Of a DNA stretch of 64,000 nucleotides, positions 48,655 to 57,276 are shown piece after piece (the first letter of the stretch is position 1; each line of letters opens with the position of its first letter). The stretch comes from Shewanella acanthi. GTDB lineage: Bacteria; Pseudomonadota; Gammaproteobacteria; Enterobacterales; Shewanellaceae. The stretch lies in contig NZ_CP080413.1 of NCBI RefSeq assembly GCF_019457475.1, positions 3,534,001 to 3,598,000 on the forward strand. Reading direction: 5' to 3'. The notes beneath the pieces were generated by a model. It saw only the letters and a list, made by a program, of their open reading frames with translations. It had not been told where the DNA came from and did no database searches. A program made the translations under genes and the position numbers.

Positions 48655-49434
48655 TCAAATCTTCACACAGACAAAAATCGCATTCCCAGACTCCCCATCC
48701 CAAGGGACGATACGCTCATAATCGTGCTCGAAAATATGCACCTCAAAATACGGTGCTAACAATTCACGTAATTCCGCAAAACTGACGGCAACCATAGTAT
48801 GGGCATCTTGCCATAACTCGCTCGCAGACGCGTGCATAGCAGTCTCGCCCATCGAAGCCGAAGGCTGCGCACGTTTGGCAATACTCAGATTTAACGATTG
48901 CTGCTCGCCTTCGCCGCTATAATGCCAGCCGGATTCGAAGGTGAAATGGCTGCCCTCAAACTCGGCAGTATGTTTGACCGATAGACGGTTATCGATGCAG
49001 TGTTTATCCACTGAGTTAAAACAAAAAACCCCGCCCTCGTTGAGCGCTTTGTGCACGCTGGCAATACAAGCCTTCAGGCGTTCAATGCCCGCGCTGTAAT
49101 GTATGGAATAAAGAAAACAAGTGATTAAATCGACGGGCTGTTCGAGGTAGAACGCCGTCATATCCTGAAGATTAAAATGTGCCTCAGGGCAACGGCGCAT
49201 GGCTAAATCGAGCATGGGCTGATTAATATCTAAACCACTGCATTGATAACCGAGATCGATAAAATGCCTAACATGGGGCCCAGTGCCGCAGGCTAAATCT
49301 AAATGGTGTTTACCGTTATTGCCCAAAAACTGATGCAGCCTATGAATACTCGCACTCTGTTGTTGGTAGTTGATATCGGCACACATCAAATCGTAGTAGC
49401 CAGATAAATCGGTATAAAGCGCGTTAGAAGTCAT
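48655..49434 (-). CDS. class I SAM-dependent methyltransferase
   Basis: This 259-residue protein has the Rossmann-like methyltransferase core. Motif I is HHLDLACGTGPHVRHFIDLG (about 42-61), with the acidic GLDINQPMLDLAMRR after it, the DLITCFLYSIHY motif IV region, and a GGVFCFNSVD post-motif. The substrate is unknown. Base composition is like the core genes, so it is probably native, with repeats inserted on both sides (copy C beyond its stop, copy D beyond its start). The last codons lie about 90 bases from copy C. Confidence 0.82.
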   Translation of the reverse strand: MTSNALYTDLSGYYDLMCADINYQQQSASIHRLHQFLGNNGKHHLDLACGTGPHVRHFIDLGYQCSGLDINQPMLDLAMRRCPEAHFNLQDMTAFYLEQPVDLITCFLYSIHYSAGIERLKACIASVHKALNEGGVFCFNSVDKHCIDNRLSVKHTAEFEGSHFTFESGWHYSGEGEQQSLNLSIAKRAQPSASMGETAMHASASELWQDAHTMVAVSFAELRELLAPYFEVHIFEHDYERIVPWDGESGNAIFVCVKI

Positions 49435-49572
49435 AGCGACCCAAGGGCAGTAGGATAAAGGCCGCGCATCATATCTCAGTTAACCACTGTGGGGAACAAA
49501 CAATGCTCAAGGTGCCAAGATATGTGACCAAATAGACGATTAGAGCAAAGTAGGACAATAACGTCCGAGTCA

Positions 49573-49939
49573 AAGGAATACACCATCCCCTCGGAGTTGC
49601 CGCAGGGCGAATAGCGCTCTTGATTTAATAAGAGTGCGTGAGTCTCGCCATGGATGGCGAGCTAGCTTTCGCAGGGGCAGGGGCGAATGAAAATCGATGA
49701 TTTTCGGGCTTATAAGCGAGAGGCATGGATTGCCAAACTGGAGTGTTTTACATGGATGTAAAACGCATCCTTCGGAAGCGATAGCAAATTTGGCGATGAG
49801 ACCAAGGGGGTTTCAACTCCGCTAGGGGCGTCTTGGCTGATGTGAAAACAGTAAGCAAGGAGGATAGGACGAACAGTCCTCCTTGGTCGGCTCTCGATTT
49901 TAGAATAAGGGGGTGAAGCCCCACGACTTTAAGCTTTAG
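49573..49939 (-). repeat. dispersed hairpin-rich repeat, copy D (longest, extra hairpins)
   Basis: Same orientation as copy C. It has the outer arms (49593-49599 and 49814-49820) and stem CAAGGAGGA (49856-49864) with TCCTCCTTG (49877-49885). Relative to C it gains extra segments, several of which are themselves hairpins: CTCTT...AAGAG near 49609-49635, GAAAATC-GAT-GATTTTC near 49688-49704 and GTTTTACAT-GG-ATGTAAAAC (49745-49764). The CTCGCCAT-GG-ATGGCGAG hairpin (49644-49661) is shared with C. Confidence 0.87.
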
Positions 49940-50026
49940 ATTCAAATCGAATTTAATTCAATATGTGGGAATAGATGCCATCGCCACAGAGTAAGCTGAA
50001 CAAAAGATAAAGGATCCCAACTTGGA

Positions 50027-50764
50027 CTATTCAAGTTGATACACCACCTCAACTCTGTCCTCCACCGTAATCTCCCCATATTGATAACTCTCATTAACAG
50101 CCATGGCATCGGCCTTGGCACTAAGGCGCATCATCACAGGTTGCACGGGTCTTTGATCGTAATAACGGATTTGCCACACCTTGCCTAACTTCTCACCAAA
50201 GCCTTGTGCCAGCGACTGTGCCTTTTGCTTAGCATCGATAATCGCCGACTGACGCGCCTTAGCGACATATTCCGCTTCTTTACTGGATTTAAGGGCAATA
50301 TTGTTTACTCGATTAATGCCTTCCTCTAACGCAGAATCGAGAATGGCATTAAGACGAGTTAACTCGCTAATAGTCACTGTGACTTGACGACTGGCGGTGT
50401 AACCCGTGAGTTCTGGCGCTTTATCTTGAGCGTATACATATTGCGGCTGCAGATGAAGGTTAGCGCTTTGGATTTTCGCTTTAGTAACGCCTGCGGCCGT
50501 GAGTCTGGCGATAAAGTTTGCCACTGCATTATCAGAGTCATCCTTAGCGGCCTTGGCCGTGGTCTGGGTGACGCTCACTTCGACATTGAGTTCGGCCATA
50601 TCGGGCTCAAGCTTAATCTTACTCACCCCTATGGTTTCGATATGGGGAAAGCTCACCTCAGCGGCCTGCGTTTCGCTGGCAAACAAAGGCGCTAGCATAG
50701 CGCCCGAGAGTAACGCACCCATCACAGATAATTTAAAACCTTGTCCAAAACGAGAATGCTTCAT
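50027..50764 (-). CDS. SIMPL-domain (DUF541) periplasmic protein
   Basis: This is about 245 residues. A signal peptide (MKHSRFGQGFKLSVMGALLS, to about residue 34) is followed by the SIMPL/DUF541 domain: ETIGVSKIKLEPDMAELNVE at the start, YTASRQVTVTISELTRLNAI in the middle, and KARQSAIIDAKQKAQSLAQG near the end. Family members are secreted or periplasmic, and several affect stress tolerance; the molecular role is not established. ATG at 50764 has GAGG upstream; an in-frame GTG at 50776 overlaps that site. Confidence 0.85.
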   Translation of the reverse strand: MKHSRFGQGFKLSVMGALLSGAMLAPLFASETQAAEVSFPHIETIGVSKIKLEPDMAELNVEVSVTQTTAKAAKDDSDNAVANFIARLTAAGVTKAKIQSANLHLQPQYVYAQDKAPELTGYTASRQVTVTISELTRLNAILDSALEEGINRVNNIALKSSKEAEYVAKARQSAIIDAKQKAQSLAQGFGEKLGKVWQIRYYDQRPVQPVMMRLSAKADAMAVNESYQYGEITVEDRVEVVYQLE

Positions 50765-51010
50765 GTGGTTCCTCACTCGATAAAAAATGCCTTGGGCGAT
50801 GTGCTTAAGGCTGTTTGCCTTTATTAACGGGACTGTTGATAAAAAGGGTTAATTTTTCTAAAAATTTTTATCCACACAGTAAATAGGCCAATTCGTGCCG
50901 CCAGCTTTGGCATCTCGACAAAGTACCAGACTCCTGTGACAACTGGCACAAAGCGCGGCCTAGCTGTACAATTTTCAGCCAAAGACACTGTACCTTTTTA
51001 TCACTTCAGG

Positions 51011-51016
51011 TATAAT
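51011..51016 (+). promoter_or_regulatory. candidate -10 of the rimO promoter
   Basis: A perfect TATAAT stands 47 bases before the rimO ATG. The -35 region (near 50987-50993) is a weak match. Confidence 0.4.
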
Positions 51017-51062
51017 CCGCGCTCTTTTTACGGCGCTCTTTTATCAGCATCAGCGAGACACC

Positions 51063-52493
51063 ATGACAGTTGAATCTTTTAATCCTAAGCAAACAACCAC
51101 GCTTGAGACCCCAGCCAAAACCTTAGAAGCAGCAAGTACTGATTCTACTGCTACCGGGAATCGCATCGGTTTCGTGTCTTTGGGTTGCCCAAAAAACCTA
51201 GTGGACTCAGAGCGCATTCTGACCCAGCTGCGAATCGACGGCTATGAAGTCACCAACAGCTACGACAATGCCGATCTGGTGATTGTGAATACCTGTGGTT
51301 TTATCGACGCTGCGGTTGAAGAATCCTTAGATGCGGTGCGTGAAGCCCTAGAAGAAAACGGCAAAGTGATCGTCACTGGCTGTTTAGGCGCGAAAGAAAA
51401 CCAAATCCGTGAAGTGCACCCAGACGTGCTCGAAATCACCGGTCCGCACAGCTACGAAGCCGTGTTAAAGCATGTGCACAAGTACGTGCCAAAACCCGAG
51501 CACAACCCATTTACCTCGTTAATCCCACAAACTGGGGTTAAATTAACGCCTAAACATTACGCTTACTTAAAGATTTCAGAGGGTTGCGACAACCGTTGTA
51601 CCTTCTGCATCATCCCTGCACTGCGTGGCGATTTAGACAGCCGCCCTGCGGGTAGCGTATTAGACGAAGCCAAACGCTTAGTTGAATCAGGCGTGCAAGA
51701 AATTTTAGTCGTCAGCCAAGACACCTCTGCCTACGGTAAAGACAAGGGCGGGCGCACCGATTTCTGGAACGGTATGCCAGTTAAGCAAGACATCACCAGC
51801 CTTGCCCGCCAATTAGGCAAGATGGGTGCTTGGGTACGTTTACACTACATCTACCCATACCCATGGGTTGACGATCTGATCCCATTGATGGCCGAAGGTT
51901 TAATCCTGCCATACTTAGACATTCCAATGCAGCACGCGAGCCCTCGCATCCTGAAGATGATGAAGCGTCCAGGCCGCGTTGACCGTCAGTTAGAAGCGAT
52001 TCAACGCTGGCGCGAAATCTGCCCAGATTTAGTTATCCGCTCAACCTTTATCGTTGGCTTCCCGGGGGAAACCGAAGAAGACTTCGAAATGCTACTCGAT
52101 TTTCTACGTGAAGCCCGCCTCGACCGCGTTGGCTGCTTCAAGTACTCAGAAGTGGAAGGCGCAGTGGCCAACACCATCGCCGAGCTTATCAGCGAAGAAG
52201 TGAAGGAAGACAGATACCACAGATTTATGGAAGTCCAAGCAGAGATCAGCGCCGAGCGTTTAGCGCGTTTCATTGGCCGCACGATGGACATTCTGATCGA
52301 TGACGTTGACGAAGAAGGCGCCATTGGCCGAAGCTTTGCCGACGCACCAGAAATCGACGGCATGGTATTTATCAACGGAGAAACCGAACTCGAACCCGGC
52401 ATGTTAGTTCGCGCCGTGATAACCCACTCGGACGAGCACGATCTGTGGGCCGAGTTAGTAGACGCCGATGCAGAGGAAGACCTCGAGGCGTAA
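51063..52493 (+). CDS. rimO: ribosomal protein S12 methylthiotransferase RimO
   Basis: This 476-residue radical-SAM enzyme adds a methylthio group to Asp89 of ribosomal protein S12. The N-terminal domain has three cluster-binding cysteines, C42 ([12 protein letters not shown]), C78 (NTCGF) and C107 (TGCLGAKE). The radical-SAM motif is CDNRCTFC (C175, C179, C182). A TRAM domain closes the C-terminus. There is a 30-residue Thr/Ala-rich N-terminal extension before [11 protein letters not shown], absent from E. coli RimO. A terminator follows. Confidence 0.96.
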   Translation: MTVESFNPKQTTTLETPAKTLEAASTDSTATGNRIGFVSLGCPKNLVDSERILTQLRIDGYEVTNSYDNADLVIVNTCGFIDAAVEESLDAVREALEENGKVIVTGCLGAKENQIREVHPDVLEITGPHSYEAVLKHVHKYVPKPEHNPFTSLIPQTGVKLTPKHYAYLKISEGCDNRCTFCIIPALRGDLDSRPAGSVLDEAKRLVESGVQEILVVSQDTSAYGKDKGGRTDFWNGMPVKQDITSLARQLGKMGAWVRLHYIYPYPWVDDLIPLMAEGLILPYLDIPMQHASPRILKMMKRPGRVDRQLEAIQRWREICPDLVIRSTFIVGFPGETEEDFEMLLDFLREARLDRVGCFKYSEVEGAVANTIAELISEEVKEDRYHRFMEVQAEISAERLARFIGRTMDILIDDVDEEGAIGRSFADAPEIDGMVFINGETELEPGMLVRAVITHSDEHDLWAELVDADAEEDLEA

Positions 52494-52551
52494 GCATTCG
52501 ACGCTCTTCACGAAAAAAGCCATAAGGCAAAAATTCAATAATATCCGTTAG

Positions 52552-52583
52552 CGAGCCCCTGATACCAAGGGGCTCGTTTTTTT
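52552..52583 (+). terminator. rimO terminator
   Basis: Stem CGAGCCCCT (52552-52560) with AGGGGCTCG (52568-52576), then seven T. Confidence 0.88.
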
Positions 52584-52786
52584 ATGGGCGTTTGTAACTG
52601 GTGTAGCTATAGGCATCAGCGGGAATTGCCAGCCAAGCACTAATGATGAGTTATTGAATTAGGAATCACTCTAGGAGTGTTGGTTTAGACGGCTTGAAGG
52701 GTTTGGAACGGGCAGAAACGGTCAAAGACGGATGAGGAGGCGAAGGTGAATGAAGTTAACGATTCTACGCGAAAAACAGCCAAGTA

Positions 52787-53077
52787 TCAGGCAAAACAAA
52801 GCCCCATAAAATCAAAAGGGGCATCGCCTTTTTGCTGATACCCCTTTTTGCTGCTCATGTTAAATGCCTTGTCTTTACGAGAATAAGACCCTTTGCCTTT
52901 CTTCGGTTTCTCGGTTCGCATTCTAAACAGTGGACTTGTCACCACCGCCTTAAGTGCATTGTCTATGATAGAGCCGCGACCACTGTCGTGGGCCGTGGTT
53001 ATTTTGTTAAGCTCGCTTGGCTGCTTACCAGTGTGTTCACCGCGAAGCTTATCTTTTCGTGTATTGGATTTACCCAT
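52787..53077 (-). CDS. arfA: alternative ribosome-rescue factor ArfA
   Basis: This 96-residue basic protein matches ArfA. The core IIDNALKAVVTSPLFRMRTE then KPKKGKGSYSRKDKAF aligns with the E. coli segment [20 protein letters not shown]...KKGKGSYMRK. It frees ribosomes stalled on non-stop mRNA by recruiting RF2. About 35 residues precede the core, a longer N-terminus than the 72-residue E. coli form. GGAGG before the ATG supports this start. The hydrophobic end (FDFMGLCFA) is encoded after an internal hairpin, the arrangement by which E. coli arfA mRNA is truncated and so kept under tmRNA control. Confidence 0.88.
   Translation of the reverse strand: MGKSNTRKDKLRGEHTGKQPSELNKITTAHDSGRGSIIDNALKAVVTSPLFRMRTEKPKKGKGSYSRKDKAFNMSSKKGYQQKGDAPFDFMGLCFA
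52814..52848 (-). promoter_or_regulatory. hairpin inside the arfA coding region
   Basis: Read on the minus strand, AAAAGGGGTATC (52848-52837) pairs with GATGCCCCTTTT (52825-52814) around an 11-base loop: 12 pairs with one G-U. It lies about ten codons before the stop. In E. coli the equivalent hairpin is an RNase III site or terminator that produces non-stop arfA mRNA. Confidence 0.75.
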
Positions 53078-53117
53078 AACGCCTCCAATTGATTAAATGA
53101 AATGCTTAAGCTGACGC

Positions 53118-53143
53118 CTTAGGTCTTAGGTCTTAGGTCTTAG
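53118..53143. repeat. heptanucleotide tandem repeat upstream of arfA
   Basis: CTTAGGT repeated 3.7 times without mismatch, starting 41 bases upstream of the arfA start, so it lies in or beside its promoter. Confidence 0.85.
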
Positions 53144-53240
53144 CCCAGCGGCGACACTATAGCGTAATCACTCAATATGTACAGTATTTGTTCAACTCAA
53201 CTCGCGGGATGGAGACAAGGTAACGTTACTCGCCAAAGCA

Positions 53241-53272
53241 AAAAAAAAGCAGATGTCTCTGCATCTGCTTTT
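53241..53272 (-). terminator. pmbA terminator
   Basis: Stem AAGCAGATG (53247-53255) with CATCTGCTT (53262-53270). On the minus strand it is followed by a run of T. Confidence 0.85.
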
Positions 53273-53318
53273 ATATTCAACTCGAGTTACAGCAAATTCT
53301 ACTGGTCGCGCGTTAGCG

Positions 53319-54662
53319 TTAGTTACCCGCGACCTTCATATCCGACAGCAAAATCGCGCCGGTGCGGATAGAGGAGCGCAGGTCAAAATCCTTACTCACG
53401 GCTTGGATCCCGCTGAACATATCCTTTAGATTGCCTGCGATGGTGATCTCTTCAACTGGGAATTGGATTTCACCGTTCTCAACATAGAAACCAGCCGCGC
53501 CGCGGGAATAGTCACCGGTCACCATGTTAACGCCCTGACCCATCACTTCAGTGACAATCAGGCCAGTGCCCATGCCTTTGACTAATTCATCGAAGCTTTG
53601 CCCCGTGTGGGACAGCGTCCAGTTGTAAATACCGCCCGCATGGCCCGTATTAGCGAGGCCCAATTTGCGTGCCGAGTAACTGGTTAATAAATAGGTTTCG
53701 AGCATACCGCGATCGATAATGCGGCGCTCAGTTGTCGCCACGCCTTCGCTATCATAGTTGGCACTGGCAAGCGCGCCTAAGAGATGCGGCTGCTCTTCGA
53801 TGCTGAACCAATCGGGGAAGACTTGAGTGTTAATCGCATCGAGCAGGAAGCTCGATTTACGGTACAAACTACCACCGCTGATCGCGCCAACAAGATGGCC
53901 CATTAATCCGGTTGCGATTTCAGGCGATAGCAGAATCGGCAGACGAGAAGTGGCAATCTTGCGCGCGCCTAAGCGGCTCACTGTTTTCTCGGCGGACTTA
54001 AGACCTACAGCCTCGGGCGATAACATCTCACTGAATTTACGGGCGATAGTGTAATCGTAATCCCGCTGCATATTGCCGTCGCTGTCCTGCCCAATCACGC
54101 TGCAGCTTAAGCTGTAACGTGAACTGCAATAACCGTTCAAAAAGCCATGGCTGTTACCATAGACTTTAACCGAGGTATGAGCATTTGCGCTGGCGCCGTC
54201 GGAGTTATTGATTCTAGGGTCTGCATCCATGGCTGCGGTTTCGGCGCGGATCGCAAGCTGGGCGAGCTCCTCTGGGGAAATATCTTCAGGATAGTAAAGC
54301 TTAAGATCGCGTAACTCTTTTGCCATCAGCGCTTTATCGGCTAAGCCACTGAAAGGGTCCGGCGAAGTAAAGCGGGCGATATCGTCCGCCGCTTTGACCG
54401 CTTGGGCGATGGCTTCTGGACTTAAATCCGAGGTCGACGAACTGCCCTTGCAACCGTCACGATAAACCGTAATCCCCAGCGCCCCATCCTTATTAAACTC
54501 AACGGTTTCAACCTCTTTTAAACGGGTTGAAACCGACAAGCCCTGCTGCTTACTGATCGCGACTTCGGCGGCGTTTGTCCCTAATTTATTGGCATATTCC
54601 AGCGCCACGGCAACCGCATCTTTCAGCGCGGTCAGTTCACTATCGATTCTGTTCAAAGACAC
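53319..54662 (-). CDS. pmbA: metalloprotease subunit PmbA (TldE)
   Basis: This 447-residue partner of TldD has the PmbA/TldE fold. It includes GALGITVYRDGCKGSSSTSD (about 60-79), the RINNSDGASANAHTSVKVYG segment, and the DYSRGAAGFYVENGEIQFPV motif near the C-terminus. The TldD/TldE heterodimer degrades unfolded peptides and in E. coli matures microcin B17 and degrades CcdA. PmbA itself lacks the metal-binding histidines, which TldD supplies. It is divergent from darP, as in E. coli. tldD lies 8 kb away on the same strand. Confidence 0.95.
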   Translation of the reverse strand: MSLNRIDSELTALKDAVAVALEYANKLGTNAAEVAISKQQGLSVSTRLKEVETVEFNKDGALGITVYRDGCKGSSSTSDLSPEAIAQAVKAADDIARFTSPDPFSGLADKALMAKELRDLKLYYPEDISPEELAQLAIRAETAAMDADPRINNSDGASANAHTSVKVYGNSHGFLNGYCSSRYSLSCSVIGQDSDGNMQRDYDYTIARKFSEMLSPEAVGLKSAEKTVSRLGARKIATSRLPILLSPEIATGLMGHLVGAISGGSLYRKSSFLLDAINTQVFPDWFSIEEQPHLLGALASANYDSEGVATTERRIIDRGMLETYLLTSYSARKLGLANTGHAGGIYNWTLSHTGQSFDELVKGMGTGLIVTEVMGQGVNMVTGDYSRGAAGFYVENGEIQFPVEEITIAGNLKDMFSGIQAVSKDFDLRSSIRTGAILLSDMKVAGN

Positions 54663-54876
54663 AAAGTTACTCTTTCGTTGTCGGCAATGGCGTTAGCATA
54701 ACAAACACAAATCCCATTCTCATTAAATATTGCGCCAAATCCTCGGCAACTTACCCGCCGCATTGAGAACAACCTAGACTTAAGCGCTCAAGCGCGCGCT
54801 TTAACCACTTTCACCTAGGCGAATTTTGGCCGGAGATGTTATTATTAGCGCGTAATTTAACTGAGGTTTTATCTAT

Positions 54877-55410
54877 ATGAAGATTGTTGGTGATTCAGAG
54901 CATTTTAAACAGCCCTATGACAGTGACGAAGAGTATGTCAGCAAAACAGAGGATAAGCGTGACTGTGAAGCTGCACAGAAAGTCGGTATGGAACTGGTTT
55001 CGCTCAGCAAAACCCAGCTAGATAAAATCGAGCTGGATGAGCATTTGTACGACAGCATCATGCAGTCCCACAAAATTAAGCCAAAAACAGAAGCCTATCG
55101 CCGCCATATGCAATATATCGGCAAACTGATGCGCAATGTCGATATTGAGCCAATTAAAGCAGGCCTCGCCGTCGTACTGAACAAAAACAGTAACGAAACC
55201 GCCAAGCTGCAGATTTTTGAAAAAATGCGTGAGCGTTTACTCAGCCAAGGCGACAGCGAAATTCAAACCTTAGTGGAACACTATCCACAACTTGACCGTC
55301 AGAAGCTGCGCACCCTAGTGCGTCAGGCGACCAAAGAAATCGCCAAGGGTGGCGAATCTAAGTCTTCTAAAGAACTGTTCAAGTACCTGCGTAGCGAGAT
55401 CCAAGAGTAA
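54877..55410 (+). CDS. darP: ribosome-associated protein DarP (YjgA)
   Basis: This 177-residue helical protein is of the DUF615 family. The core has LVSLSKTQLDKIELDEHLYD (about 41-60), KTEAYRRHMQYIGKLMRNVD and HYPQLDRQKLRTLVRQATKE. In E. coli YjgA binds late 50S precursors and promotes their maturation. The acidic N-terminus (about 1-35) is divergent and probably disordered. It is divergent from pmbA as in enterobacteria. A bidirectional terminator separates it from puuP. Confidence 0.93.
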   Translation: MKIVGDSEHFKQPYDSDEEYVSKTEDKRDCEAAQKVGMELVSLSKTQLDKIELDEHLYDSIMQSHKIKPKTEAYRRHMQYIGKLMRNVDIEPIKAGLAVVLNKNSNETAKLQIFEKMRERLLSQGDSEIQTLVEHYPQLDRQKLRTLVRQATKEIAKGGESKSSKELFKYLRSEIQE

Positions 55411-55480
55411 TCACTTGGGCTAGAGTATTTAAACCTTGGCGCTAATCATCAGCGCTAAAATAAAGCCCTTAGTACACGCA

Positions 55481-55509
55481 AAAAAATACCCGCTACTGCG
55501 GGTATTTTT
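55481..55509. terminator. bidirectional terminator between darP and puuP
   Basis: Stem AAAAATACCCGC with GCGGGTATTTTT around TACT, with A- and T-runs on both sides, serving both converging genes. Confidence 0.87.
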
Positions 55510-55529
55510 CTATCTATTCACAGCTGATA

Positions 55530-56867
55530 TTAAGCTTCGCTTTGCAGTGCAGCTTTACTGCGTAAACGCAGGCTACGCAGACCTAAATACAGAATACCAA
55601 TCGCGCCCCAGATTAAGCCTAACTCTAACGACTCTTGCTCTAGGTTTAGCCACAGTACGCCAATGGTTAAGGCGCCACACAGCGGCAGGATAAAGTATTG
55701 CAGGTGCTCTTTAAAAGACTTGTTGCGTTTCTCTTTGATATAGAACTGCACAATCACCGACAGGTTTACAAAGGTAAAGGCCACCAGCGCACCAAAGTTA
55801 ACTAAAGCTAATGCCATATCTAGGTCAAATGACACCGCTGATAAGGCCAGTAAACCCACCAATACGACGTTAAATGCTGGGGTACGCCATTTAGGGTGAA
55901 CATAACCAAAGCCTTTACGTGGCAGCATGTTATCGCGACCCATTACATAAAGAATACGGGCAACACCAGCATGAGCAGCCATACCAGACGCTAATACCGC
56001 AATGGTGGTCATGACTAACACAACAGATTGGAAGAAGTTACCGCCGACATAAAGAGCGATTTCTGGCAGCATTTCGTCGATGTTTTGGAAACGTGATAAA
56101 TCTGGGAAATACAGCTGCAGGAAGTAAGACACGCTCACGAAAATAATTCCACCGATAAGCGCAGTCAGCACCATAGCGCGTGGAATAACGCGTTTAGCAT
56201 CTTTGGTTTCTTCGGTCAGCGAACTTAGGCCATCAAAGCCTAAGAAGGAGAAACACAGAATCGTCGCGCCAGTAAATAATGGCGCAAGGCTCATGTCCTC
56301 AGAATAGAATGGACGCACGCTGGCAACCACGGCTTCACCGTCACCCAGTGACAAACCGTGGGCCATCAGACCAATAAACACCACAATAATGGCGATTTGG
56401 GCGAAGACAATCACACTGTTGAAGTTAGCAACCAGATCCACACCCTTAAGGTTAAGTGCGGTCATCACCAGCACTAAACCGACGATGAAAATCCATGGCG
56501 CCACACTTGGGAACATCGCCGTTAAATAGATTTTTGCCAGTAACATGTTGATCATCGGCATAAACATATAATCGAGCAATGACGACCACCCCACCATAAA
56601 GCCGACATTTGGGCTAAAGGTTTTTTGGGCATAGGTATAGGCAGAACCTGCGTAGGGGAATTTACGTACCAGGTGGCCGTAACTTAACGCGGTAAAGAGG
56701 ATACCCGCTAACGCGAGTAAATAAGAGGTCGCAACGAGACCAGAGGTAATATCGGCAACGATACCAAAGGTATCGAAAACGGCCATAGGGGTCAGATAGG
56801 CCAAGCCCATTACCACTACTTGCCATAAACTTAAGCTCTGTCTCAAACTCGGCTGTTGTTGACTCAT
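55530..56867 (-). CDS. puuP: putrescine importer PuuP-like APC permease
   Basis: This 445-residue permease has twelve membrane segments. Several stretches resemble E. coli PuuP as I recall it: [60 protein letters not shown] and [20 protein letters not shown]. The expected role is proton-driven uptake of putrescine or a related amine. ATG at 56867 overlaps by one base the stop of a 48-codon upstream frame (TAATG), so its translation may be coupled. An in-frame TTG two codons earlier is too close to the GGGAG site. No other puu genes are nearby. Confidence 0.88.
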   Translation of the reverse strand: MSQQQPSLRQSLSLWQVVVMGLAYLTPMAVFDTFGIVADITSGLVATSYLLALAGILFTALSYGHLVRKFPYAGSAYTYAQKTFSPNVGFMVGWSSLLDYMFMPMINMLLAKIYLTAMFPSVAPWIFIVGLVLVMTALNLKGVDLVANFNSVIVFAQIAIIVVFIGLMAHGLSLGDGEAVVASVRPFYSEDMSLAPLFTGATILCFSFLGFDGLSSLTEETKDAKRVIPRAMVLTALIGGIIFVSVSYFLQLYFPDLSRFQNIDEMLPEIALYVGGNFFQSVVLVMTTIAVLASGMAAHAGVARILYVMGRDNMLPRKGFGYVHPKWRTPAFNVVLVGLLALSAVSFDLDMALALVNFGALVAFTFVNLSVIVQFYIKEKRNKSFKEHLQYFILPLCGALTIGVLWLNLEQESLELGLIWGAIGILYLGLRSLRLRSKAALQSEA

Positions 56868-57013
56868 TAGCAAGCTCCCATCGCAAAAGGTTGAACAGAA
56901 TGATTTGCGCTTGGTGTTTGCTCTCGATTAACCATGCCCATTTGAGTTAGCATCGCTAATCTTATCTCTTGATCTACGGCAATTACCGAAACAACGGTAG
57001 ACAACAGCCCCAT
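56867..57013 (-). CDS. small upstream reading frame coupled to puuP
   Basis: A 48-codon frame reading [20 protein letters not shown], then [20 protein letters not shown] and [13 protein letters not shown] lies nine bases before the ATG, and the stop overlaps the puuP start (TAATG). It is too short for routine gene calling. It is not clearly membrane-associated and matches no leader peptide I know. Two small inverted repeats stand just upstream (AGGTTC-GCCT-GAACCT at 57034-57049, and CCGG...CCGG). It may regulate puuP through coupling or be a small protein of its own. Confidence 0.6.
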   Translation of the reverse strand: MGLLSTVVSVIAVDQEIRLAMLTQMGMVNREQTPSANHSVQPFAMGAC

Positions 57014-57106
57014 CGATTTTTCCTCAGTAAAGTAGGTTCAGGCGAACCTCGTATCATTTCCGGATTTTTACCGGCCTCTTTTGTTTGAACGCATACGCTT
57101 AAAAGA

Positions 57107-57139
57107 AAATAACCGAGGTATGTTTAACCTCGGTTATTT
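57107..57139. terminator. terminator after the efflux operon
   Basis: Arms AAATAACCGAGGT (57107-57119) and ACCTCGGTTATTT (57127-57139), A/T-runs on both sides. It lies 138 bases past the last permease gene, between it and the puuP leader. Confidence 0.82.
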
Positions 57140-57276
57140 TTTGCGGCGCGCATTCTGCCCCAAAATGAGGGAGATGACAACCCAATGGATGCAATTATTA
57201 GAATATAAGCTCAAAAGAGCCAACGCCTTGATGCCAGATGGATGAAATGAGACAGAACCTTAGGGTCACCGCACGG

